DNA of 64,000 nucleotides from Streptomyces brevispora. GTDB lineage: Bacteria; Actinomycetota; Actinomycetes; Streptomycetales; Streptomycetaceae. The first letter of the stretch is position 1, and every line of letters starts with the position of its first letter. A model generated the notes under the pieces. It searched no databases. It was not told where the DNA came from and worked only from the letters and a program-made list of their open reading frames with translations. Shown here one piece after another: positions 45,248 through 53,263 of the stretch. A program made the translations under genes and the position numbers. The DNA lies in the NCBI RefSeq assembly GCF_007829885.1, contig NZ_VIWW01000003.1:1-64000 (forward strand), in the 5' to 3' direction.

Positions 45248-45584
45248 AGAAGAGAAGCCTTGGTGTGACCGCTCCGCCGTGGGTGGCCACACCGCCTGCA
45301 TCATGCAGAAATACGGACTACTCCAGCCCGAAAGGGCGGTAAGCGGGGCGGTGTCCGATTCGTTGTAGCAGGGCGCTGGCGACTGGGGTTTCCGCTGGTG
45401 AGGGTCATGCCGAGCTGCCGCTGGGTCGAAGCGCCGGCTGTATCCGGCCTCGATCAGGGCGTGGAGCGTGGCGTACCTGGCTCTGTGCGGTCGGCACATC
45501 TGTTGCTGGTCGTCCATGGAGAGGTCGCGGACTCAGCACCGCTCACGTCCGGTTGCCCGCAGAGGGTGCCCATTCCCGCTGTGG
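45248..45584. other. Intergenic stretch, possible transposase scrap on minus strand
   Basis: No intact gene. On the minus strand, HRARYATLHALIEAGYSRR (about 45440-45500) resembles the HTH part of ISL3-like transposases, but it is only about 20 residues long and cannot be assigned. Confidence 0.25.
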
Positions 45585-46085
45585 CTACCGGTCGCAGCGC
45601 TGCTCCTGGACGGCTTCCATGAGGTTTTCGACAGCGGACAGCGCGGCGGGTTCACTCCCGCCGTCGATTGCTTCGAGAGTGGCGGCTGCGGCCTCACGGA
45701 CGTGGTGGGTCAGCCGATCGGCGGCCGTGAGCCGGTAGGCGTCCTCACGGCGTGCCATGCGCTCCGCAGGGGTCACCGCGCCGGGGCCGGCCAGAGGGAA
45801 GACGGAGACCTTGTATGCGTGAATTCCCAGGATCATCATCTCCGCAGCCCCGTCGGCATCCCCAGGGACAGCTTCCTTGCCCCGGCTTTCCCGATCGGCC
45901 CCGACCATTCGACGGCGCGACAGAACTGCACCCACCGCACCGCCGCTGCCCAGGGAAAGGCCGCAGGCGACTGCGAGGAACGGCCCTCCCCAGGCGAAGC
46001 CGGTAGCTCCGCCGAGGACAGTAAGGACCACTATCCATGCGGCGGCCGTCCGGGAGCTCATGTTCTCGGGTGCGGTGTTCACCAC
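45585..46085 (-). CDS. Small membrane protein of unknown function
   Basis: 166 residues from GTG 46085 (158 from ATG 46061). An N-terminal pair of hydrophobic segments (AAAWIVVLTVLGGATGFAWG, PFLAVACGLSLGSGGAVGAV) is followed by a basic stop-transfer SRRRM and a soluble domain ending in helix-rich LTAADRLTHHVREAAAATLE. Topology is probably two helices with the tail inside. I recognise no family. It is flanked by IS1380 and ISL3-like scraps, so it may be mobile-element cargo or a survivor of the older locus. Confidence 0.5.
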   Translation of the reverse strand: MVNTAPENMSSRTAAAWIVVLTVLGGATGFAWGGPFLAVACGLSLGSGGAVGAVLSRRRMVGADRESRGKEAVPGDADGAAEMMILGIHAYKVSVFPLAGPGAVTPAERMARREDAYRLTAADRLTHHVREAAAATLEAIDGGSEPAALSAVENLMEAVQEQRCDR

Positions 46086-46159
46086 TGCAGTGTGCCAGCC
46101 AGCGCCGACGGGACGGGTGCAGGGTTGCGGACATCGGCGCCTGCCACGATGACGGCATC

Positions 46160-46380
46160 TGGGCGTCGTCCCAGGGCGAAGACGCCTGGACCGGCATCCT
46201 CCTGCTGGCCGGCGAACTCGCGACCGCCGAACCCAAGAAACTCCGCTACCGGCTCCTGCACGTCGGCGCCCGGATCACCCGGGGCGGCCGCAGCCTCCGA
46301 CTTCGCATATCCGCGACCTGGCCCTGGCGACATGAACTCACGGCCGCGTTCCACCGCCTGACCTCGCCCACCTGCCCTCG
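46160..46380 (+). pseudogene. IS1380-family transposase C-terminal fragment
   Basis: The frame GIWASSQGEDAWTGILLLAG, then AEPKKLRYRLLHVGARITRG and ISATWPWRHELTAAFHRL, is the C-terminal end of IS1380-type transposases. Nothing of the catalytic domain remains. It lies 130 bp before the end of the lipid synthase operon. Confidence 0.7.
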
Positions 46381-46408
46381 GGACACTTCCACGCTCCGGC
46401 CGTGCCGT

Positions 46409-46437
46409 CGGTGGCGCTGAAACCTCGGGGCCGGGTG
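46409..46437 (+). repeat. Copy of pirin 3' end
   Basis: These 29 bp match 4373-4401 at 27 positions and encode the same PxVALKPRGRV end of pirin. The stop codon is not retained, the frame running on for about 25 codons. It lies between the IS1380 scrap and the 3' end of the lipid synthase operon. Confidence 0.6.
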
Positions 46438-46513
46438 GGTCGAGGTGGGCAGGGATGGCGGGTCAGCCGGCGGGGCGGGGTAGTGCGGGCGTTGGCCTGG
46501 GGGTGATGTTTCC

Positions 46514-49500
46514 TCAGGCGGTCGAGGCACCCTGGCTTCGGTCCGAGTGGAGGTTCCGTACCGGAGCGTCCCACGGCACGCGGGCTGCCCCCGGCACCAC
46601 GCGCATACCCAGCCCCCGCACCCGGTAGATGCATGTGTCATCGCCCCACAGCGAGGCATCCGCCACGGCATAGGGACCCCGTGCGTCCGTGCCGCTCTCC
46701 ACGATGTCCATGTCCACTCGGATCAGCCGGTTCGCCGGGGTGATCTGGCCGCGATATGTCCAGGCCGCCTCGCGGCCGGGCAGTACCGGTTCGAACGCGG
46801 GGCTGGGCACGCCGTCGGCCGCTCCGCGTTCGAGCAGGTGGTACTGGAGGAGCTGGCACATGGCCTCAAGACCCAACGAGCCCGGCTGGACCGGGTCCTG
46901 GAAGAAGTGGGCCCGGAAGAACCAGGCGCCCGGGCGAACGTCCTTCTCCGAACGCAACCGGCCGAGTCCCGCGCTTCCCCCCTCCGGCCAGTAACCCGTG
47001 ATCCGGTCCAGCATCAGCAACATCGGGCCCGGCAGACGCGGCTCCCCGGCGCAGTACCGGGCGGGACGGGTGGTCAGATCGACGGTACGGCCGCAGGGTT
47101 CGTCGAGCTGCGCCCGCTCATCCGCCGACGTCGCGAGACCCTGCTGGTTCTCGAAGGCCGACCGTGGGAAGTACCCGAAGACCGTGGAGAGTTCGTACAC
47201 CGGCACGTCGTCGGCCGTGCACGTCACCCGGAACGACTCGATGATCATGTCTCCGTTGTGCGAGACGCGCGTCAGCTCGGCCCTGGTGCGGACCGTACGC
47301 GTCGCCGGAGTGACCTCGCCGGTGACCGTTCCCGATCCGTCGAGGTTGCGGAACAGCAGGTCCGTCTCGCTGGTCATCGCGCTGCCCACGTACGAGGCGA
47401 GCCACCCGCAGGGTTGCAGCGCGATCTCCAGGAGGACGGCGAACGGCATGGCGCTGCCACCGGTCTGCTCGAAATACCAAGCTCGGGCGGGCACGTCGTA
47501 CTCGGCGACGACGACGCTGCCTTCCCGCATTCCGGCCTGCGGCCCGTCCACCGACACGATCCGGCTCATGAAGTGGTACGGCGGGCCGGGGAGCCTGGCC
47601 ACCCTGCGGGTGCCGTCGAACGGCTCGTACATGGCGCCGAACGCCTCGCTCGGCCTGCCCCAGGCGCATGCCAGCAGCGAGGTGTAGTCGAAGGGGAATC
47701 CGTCGGCCGCCACAGCCACCGGTTTCTCCTCCCGGTGCCCGGCCAACCCGGCGAGCCGCGGCAGCGGCACCGGGGCGCCGCCGGTCTGCACGGCGGGCGG
47801 GCCCGAGTGCCGCCAGTGCGACAGCGGCCAGTCCGGGACCAGTTGGAGTGCCATGTCGCGGCCCAGGAACGCCTTCGTTCCGTCCACCGAGCCGAGGACC
47901 TCGGCGTAGAGCGTCGGCACCGGTCCGGCGGAGACGCCGCGAACGAACACCTCGTAGACGACCCGCCGGCCCTCCGGGGTCGCCTGGCCCCGGCACATGG
48001 CCCTGGAGGGGTGTTCGCTGACCGGTTCGAAGCGCCAGCCGTCCCGGTCGACGGTGAAGCCCATGGCCGTCAGGTAGAACGCCATCGCCTGGAGACCGCC
48101 CTGGAGCATCAGAGTGCCCGGCATGCAGGGGTCGTTCTTGAAATGCCCGGTGAAGAACCAGTCGTCCGGGGACAACGAGGTCTCGGCGCGCAGATACCCC
48201 CGCCCCCACGGCCCTCCGGCCGGGTCGAACGCGGTGACCTCGTCCAGCAGTAGCAGACGGCCCTCGTCCATCGCGGGCGAGCGCACGTGGGCCGCCGTCG
48301 CCTCCCAGCCGGGCCCGAAGCAGTCCGCGGGCCGCCCCTGTGCCAGGGCCCGCACCCGGTCCGCGCCGAAGCGGGTCCGTTCGCAGCGCACGGCAGGCGG
48401 GTCGAGCGGCAGGTCGTCGCCGGGTGCGTGCTCGGCGGGATCCCAACGGACACCGCCGCTGCCGGCGAGTTCCGCCGGGGTGAAGAACCCGGCCTGGCCC
48501 TCGCGGACGCTGAGCCGCAGCTCGCCGCCCACGTAACAGTCGTAGTGGAAGAAGGCCAGCCGGACGCCGTCGGCCTCCGCATGGCCGTCGACATGGATTT
48601 CAAAGCTCAGGGTGTCGCCCGCTTTCGGCGGGGTGCCGTGAAACGTCACCTCGCAGCCGAGCAGCCGGTAGGCGCGCTCGCCCCGGTTGAGGAGGTCGAC
48701 ACCCAGCCAGCTGAGCAGGAGCAGATCGGCCTGGCCCGCCTCGATCAGCAGGCCGGCCGGCATACGCCCCGTGGAGTCCAGGTACCAGCTGCCGGGCAGA
48801 ACGTCGGTCTCCGTCCAGATCCTCCCGTCCGTGCGTACCGGACCCGGCAGTGTGAGCGCCGCGGGAACCGCGTCGAGGCCGGTGACCCGGTCGGCGAACA
48901 GCATGGGCGGCTCGGGCATTCGGGTCTGTACCGCGTATCCGTCCTGCTCGGCGAAGCGCGGACCGAACAGGGCGGAGATCTCGCGGGAGGCGAGGTGCTC
49001 CAGTTGGGCGCGGTCGAACTTCGGCCCCGGCTTCGGAGCAGGCACGGGCGACGCCGCTTCCGCCGGGGGAGCCGGCAACGGCAGCGGACGGGGCGCGGAG
49101 CGCGTGGGGGCAGGCAGCGGCGAGGTGGGCGCGGGCGGCCGTACGGGAGCGCGGCCGGGCCCGGTTCTCTTCGTGCCGGCGGCCGTCAGCGCCCTGACGG
49201 CGAGTGCGGACACCCGTAGGAACCGCTGATGGGCCTCGGTGTGCAGGGCCATGACCTCCTGGTGCAGCGCGGCGACCCGAAGAGCGTGCCGGGCGACCAC
49301 GGCTCCGGCCTCCGCAGTGCCCGGTTCCTGGGTGCCTTCGGCAGGCAGCGAGGGTACGGCGACGGCGACGCGGGTGGAGAGGCGGCCGGACTCCTGGTCC
49401 GCCGGGGCGGTGACGCGGCCGGGGGTACGGTCCGGTGCGGTGGGGGAAGCGGTGGGCGGGCCGGGGCACCGGTCCGGTACCGGGGCCAGCTCGGGTGCCC

Positions 49501-52500
49501 GAGGCAGAACGGTCACAGCAGGCTCCAGGAGCGGTAGACACGGAGAAGGGGGTACGGGAACGTTGACGGCGGGGCCGGGCGGGGGGAGTTCCGCCGAGGC
49601 CTCGGCGAGCCGGGCGAACACCGCGTCGGCCTGCACCGGCACACCGGCGACGACGAGTTCGCCGACCGCGAGGCACAGCTGCCGCAGCCCGGTGTCCCCC
49701 GACGCGTCCAGCGCGACGGCCACATGCTCCCGGTCGCCGAGCACCCGCTTGATCCAGCCGGTGCACAGCCTGCGCGGCCCGTGCTCCACGAAGACCCGGA
49801 CACCGTCCGCCCACGCCCGTTCGACCGTGGCCGCGAAGTCGATCGTGTCGAGTCCCTGGGCGGTGATCGCCTCGGCGGCCCGCTCGGCCGTCGGCCGGTA
49901 CGCCTTCCCGGTGGCCCCGCTGTAGAACCGCACCCCGGGCACCTCGACCGTGGGACGGCGGTGGACCTCGCGCCACACCTCCGAGACCTCGGCCAGCTCC
50001 GGGGCGTGGGCCGCCAGGTCGTAGTCCAACTCGATCGCCCGGTCGGCGCCGATCCTGGACACGGCGGCCGCGCACGCCCGGGACTCGCCGCCGATGACGC
50101 AGACGCCGGGCGCGTTCACCGCCATCAGATGGACCGCGGCCTCTGCGGCAAGCTCCGCGCGGACGGTTTCCAGCGGTGCCCCGACGAGATAGCTCGACCA
50201 CTGGGAGCCCTGGATGCCCCGCTGCCGCCAGTAGCGCCGGACCGCCCGCAGTTCACCCGTGAGTTCGGTCGTGAACAGACCGCTGTCCCGGACGGCCTCG
50301 TACAGCCCCGAGGCGTCCGGCCAGGCCCCCAGCGCGACGAGCGCCGTCGACTCGCCCGAGGAGTACCCGAGCGCGGCGTGCGGCCGCAGCCCGAGCACGT
50401 CGCGGCTGAAAACGGTGTGGAAGACGGCCAGTTCGGCGGCGGCCCAGATCTGGCCGAGGACTCCGGGCTCCGCCCGCGACCGCAGCCGGGTGGTCATCTC
50501 CCGGTGCCGTTCCCGTACGGCCTCGCCCAGCGACGGCAGGGCGAGCATCAGCTCGTTGCCCATCCCGGGGTACGCGGCCGAGCCGTTCGTGTACACGAAG
50601 GCGGTCTGCCCGGTGACCGGCCCGTCCCGGTACAGCAGATCGGCAGGGCGGACCCCGCCCTCCGTCAGCCAGCGGCGGGCGGCTTCCCTGCGGCCGGCCG
50701 GCACCGTGTCGCCGTCGACAACGAGTGCCAGGCGGGCCGGGCCGGCCGAGGACCGCGTACCGGAGTCCAGCGCGGCCAGTACCTCCTGACGATCGGCCCC
50801 CGAGAAGACATGCAGGCGCGGAGCCGGACCCCGCAGCCACGGCAGGGCGTCCCCCGCGCGCAGCCGTACGCTCGCGGCCGGCCCTTCCAGGGGTACGACC
50901 ACGGCCAGCGCCGTGTGGGCGGCGGCCGCGGCGTCCGCGGGCCCGCCCGGACGGGGCACCGCGCGGTGCTGGAGCGAGAGCGCCGCGACCGCTACGGAGA
51001 CCAGCCCGGACGCCGCGTGAGCACGCCCGAAGACCGACGACGGATCGAACACCGCGTCGGGGCCGTCCCCGATGACCATGTCGGGTTTGCCGACGGCCCC
51101 CTCGTCCAGCAGGGCCACGACGGTGTCGCCGTCCCTGCGTGCGGCGTCCAGGGACTTGAGGACCAGGACGACGGCCGCGTCCCCGGGCTCGTCCTCGCGA
51201 CCGAGCTCCCGCAGGGCGGCCCGGTGGACCGCCTCGCAGGACAGGTCGGTGGCGCCGACGAGAGCGGCGTCGGCCTCCCCCGACCGGATGGCCCGAGCCG
51301 CGAGTTCCAGCGCGACCAGGCCGGACTCCTCCTCCGCGGACACCGTGAACCCGGGTCCGGCCAGATCCAGTTGGGTGCTGATGCGGTTCGCCGCGAGGTT
51401 CGGCATGCTGCCCACCACCCCCTCTGCCGTCATGGGGGGAGTGAACGCGTCCCGTGCGAGATCCGCCGAGGGACCGGTGGCGGGTGCCCCCGCCTGTTCC
51501 AGCCAGAACGGCACCCTCCAGCGGGCACCCGCGCGGGCCACCTCGGGGTCCACCCCCGTACCGATGACCACCATGGTCCGCTCGCGGGGCAGACTCACCT
51601 TCTTCACGGCCTCCCGAGCGGCCTCCAGTACCAGGAGCTGATGACGCACGGTCCGCTCCAGGGCCAGCGGCGGGAAGCACAGGTCCGTCAGTTCCACGGC
51701 GATCTCCGTGACGGGACCGCGCCGTTCACCACCCAGCAACGCCCGGCGCAAGTCCTCGGTGGACGTCCCCTCGCCGACCCTGGCACCGACGGCCACGATC
51801 GCCACCTGTGCACGGGCGCCCGGCGCGTCGAGTGCCGGAGCCGGAGCCGGTGCATGGGCGGCCGGTCCACCGCGACGAACGGCGGACACGGGGACGGTCT
51901 CCGGCGGGTCGACGATCAGGTGGGCGTTGGTGCCGCCGAAGCCGAACGCGCTCACCGCCGCCCTCCGCGGCCCCGCCCACTCCTCCGAAGCGGTCAGCAC
52001 CCGCAACGGCGTGCCAGCCAGCACGTCCGGCGGTCGCTGTGCGCCGAGCGTCGCCGGGCGGACCCCCGCCCGCATCGCACCGAGCACCTTCAGCAGCCCC
52101 GTCACGCCCGCCGAGGCAAGCAGGTGCCCGACGTTCGACTTCGCCGAACCGATGGGAAGGTCGTCCGTCGCCCCGAAGACCCTGGCCATGCCACGTGCCT
52201 CCACCGCGTCACCGACCGGCGTTCCCGTCGCATGACACTCGACGAGCGACACCGACTCGGGAGGGACCCCCGCCACGTCGTACGCCAGCCGCATGGCCCG
52301 TACCTGGCCCTCCTCCGACGGGCTGATCAGCCCGGAACCACGCCCGTCGTTGGACAGCCCCACCCCGCGGATCACGCCGAGCACCGGCAGGCCGGCGGCG
52401 CGGGCCCCGGACAGTCGCATCAGGGCGACGAACCCGGCGCCCTCGCCGTGCACCAGCCCGTCCGCGTCCCGGTGGAAGGGGCGGCTGCACCCTGTGCGGC

Positions 52501-53215
52501 TGGTCGCGGACAGTCCACAGAAGCCCACGTGAAGGTAGAGGGGATCGGGGCGGCTCACCGCGCCGGCCACCATCAGGTCGGCCGTGCCGTCGTGCAGCCG
52601 GTCGCACGCCAGCTTGATCGCGTACAACGAGGACGCGCAGGCGGCGTCGAGGGACCACGCCCCGGCACCGAGGCCGAGCGCGCGGGCCGCGAGCCGGGCG
52701 GGCAGCCCGGACGAGAAGCGGTTGCGGGCGTCGGGGCGTGCACGGCGCTCACCCGTCAGCAGGGCGTCACGGAGCGGGGGCCGCTGCGCCGACAGCCAGA
52801 CGTGCTCGGCGAAGGCCGCCCCGGCGGGTGTGGGATACGACAGGTTCCCCAGCACCAGGCCCCCGCGCGGCAGCGGGCCCGTGCGGCCCGCCTCGGTGAG
52901 GGCCTGCCGCACCCCGTACAGGACCCAGTGGAAGAGCGGGTCCAGCGACGCGATCCGCTCCGGGGCGATCCGGAAGCCGCTCGGATCGAAGACGGATTCG
53001 AACCCGTGGACGTAACCGCCGACGTCGGTCCAGGTGCGGTCGAGGTGGTCGTCCACCGAGCCCATGGCCCAGTGGCGCGGCAGTCGCCACCGGTCCGCGG
53101 GGGCGGCCGACAGGCTCAGGCGGCCGGCGGCGATGTTCTCCCAGAACGTGTCCGGGTCGAGCGCGCCGGGCAGCACACAGCCCCGGCCGACGACGGCGAT
53201 GGGTTCGACAGGCAT
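46514..53215 (-). CDS. PfaC/Pfa3-like lipid synthase, KS-CLF-AT-DH-DH
   Basis: 2233 residues. KS (1-435) has Cys193 in DAACASS, His328 in ECHATGT and His364 in KSNVGH. A KS-like chain-length factor (about 468-780) has no Cys: the active-site segment reads FTVSAEEESGL. An acyltransferase (870-1190) has GYSSGES with Ser952 instead of GHSxG, as in PfaB-type ATs. A Pro-rich linker contains a helix RVAALHQEVMALHTEAHQRF (1313-1332). Four hotdog folds form two FabA-like dehydratases: 1430-1580/1645-1790 with TGHFKNDPCMPGT (His1691), and 1875-2010/2060-2205 with RAHFFQDPVQPGS (His2103). No AGPAT follows. It acts with the two upstream proteins as an iterative lipid synthase. Confidence 0.9.
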   Translation of the reverse strand: MPVEPIAVVGRGCVLPGALDPDTFWENIAAGRLSLSAAPADRWRLPRHWAMGSVDDHLDRTWTDVGGYVHGFESVFDPSGFRIAPERIASLDPLFHWVLYGVRQALTEAGRTGPLPRGGLVLGNLSYPTPAGAAFAEHVWLSAQRPPLRDALLTGERRARPDARNRFSSGLPARLAARALGLGAGAWSLDAACASSLYAIKLACDRLHDGTADLMVAGAVSRPDPLYLHVGFCGLSATSRTGCSRPFHRDADGLVHGEGAGFVALMRLSGARAAGLPVLGVIRGVGLSNDGRGSGLISPSEEGQVRAMRLAYDVAGVPPESVSLVECHATGTPVGDAVEARGMARVFGATDDLPIGSAKSNVGHLLASAGVTGLLKVLGAMRAGVRPATLGAQRPPDVLAGTPLRVLTASEEWAGPRRAAVSAFGFGGTNAHLIVDPPETVPVSAVRRGGPAAHAPAPAPALDAPGARAQVAIVAVGARVGEGTSTEDLRRALLGGERRGPVTEIAVELTDLCFPPLALERTVRHQLLVLEAAREAVKKVSLPRERTMVVIGTGVDPEVARAGARWRVPFWLEQAGAPATGPSADLARDAFTPPMTAEGVVGSMPNLAANRISTQLDLAGPGFTVSAEEESGLVALELAARAIRSGEADAALVGATDLSCEAVHRAALRELGREDEPGDAAVVLVLKSLDAARRDGDTVVALLDEGAVGKPDMVIGDGPDAVFDPSSVFGRAHAASGLVSVAVAALSLQHRAVPRPGGPADAAAAAHTALAVVVPLEGPAASVRLRAGDALPWLRGPAPRLHVFSGADRQEVLAALDSGTRSSAGPARLALVVDGDTVPAGRREAARRWLTEGGVRPADLLYRDGPVTGQTAFVYTNGSAAYPGMGNELMLALPSLGEAVRERHREMTTRLRSRAEPGVLGQIWAAAELAVFHTVFSRDVLGLRPHAALGYSSGESTALVALGAWPDASGLYEAVRDSGLFTTELTGELRAVRRYWRQRGIQGSQWSSYLVGAPLETVRAELAAEAAVHLMAVNAPGVCVIGGESRACAAAVSRIGADRAIELDYDLAAHAPELAEVSEVWREVHRRPTVEVPGVRFYSGATGKAYRPTAERAAEAITAQGLDTIDFAATVERAWADGVRVFVEHGPRRLCTGWIKRVLGDREHVAVALDASGDTGLRQLCLAVGELVVAGVPVQADAVFARLAEASAELPPPGPAVNVPVPPSPCLPLLEPAVTVLPRAPELAPVPDRCPGPPTASPTAPDRTPGRVTAPADQESGRLSTRVAVAVPSLPAEGTQEPGTAEAGAVVARHALRVAALHQEVMALHTEAHQRFLRVSALAVRALTAAGTKRTGPGRAPVRPPAPTSPLPAPTRSAPRPLPLPAPPAEAASPVPAPKPGPKFDRAQLEHLASREISALFGPRFAEQDGYAVQTRMPEPPMLFADRVTGLDAVPAALTLPGPVRTDGRIWTETDVLPGSWYLDSTGRMPAGLLIEAGQADLLLLSWLGVDLLNRGERAYRLLGCEVTFHGTPPKAGDTLSFEIHVDGHAEADGVRLAFFHYDCYVGGELRLSVREGQAGFFTPAELAGSGGVRWDPAEHAPGDDLPLDPPAVRCERTRFGADRVRALAQGRPADCFGPGWEATAAHVRSPAMDEGRLLLLDEVTAFDPAGGPWGRGYLRAETSLSPDDWFFTGHFKNDPCMPGTLMLQGGLQAMAFYLTAMGFTVDRDGWRFEPVSEHPSRAMCRGQATPEGRRVVYEVFVRGVSAGPVPTLYAEVLGSVDGTKAFLGRDMALQLVPDWPLSHWRHSGPPAVQTGGAPVPLPRLAGLAGHREEKPVAVAADGFPFDYTSLLACAWGRPSEAFGAMYEPFDGTRRVARLPGPPYHFMSRIVSVDGPQAGMREGSVVVAEYDVPARAWYFEQTGGSAMPFAVLLEIALQPCGWLASYVGSAMTSETDLLFRNLDGSGTVTGEVTPATRTVRTRAELTRVSHNGDMIIESFRVTCTADDVPVYELSTVFGYFPRSAFENQQGLATSADERAQLDEPCGRTVDLTTRPARYCAGEPRLPGPMLLMLDRITGYWPEGGSAGLGRLRSEKDVRPGAWFFRAHFFQDPVQPGSLGLEAMCQLLQYHLLERGAADGVPSPAFEPVLPGREAAWTYRGQITPANRLIRVDMDIVESGTDARGPYAVADASLWGDDTCIYRVRGLGMRVVPGAARVPWDAPVRNLHSDRSQGASTA

Positions 53216-53263
53216 GCGGGTCTCACTTCACGGCGGGGCGGAGGCCGGGGGCAGGGGGCAGGG

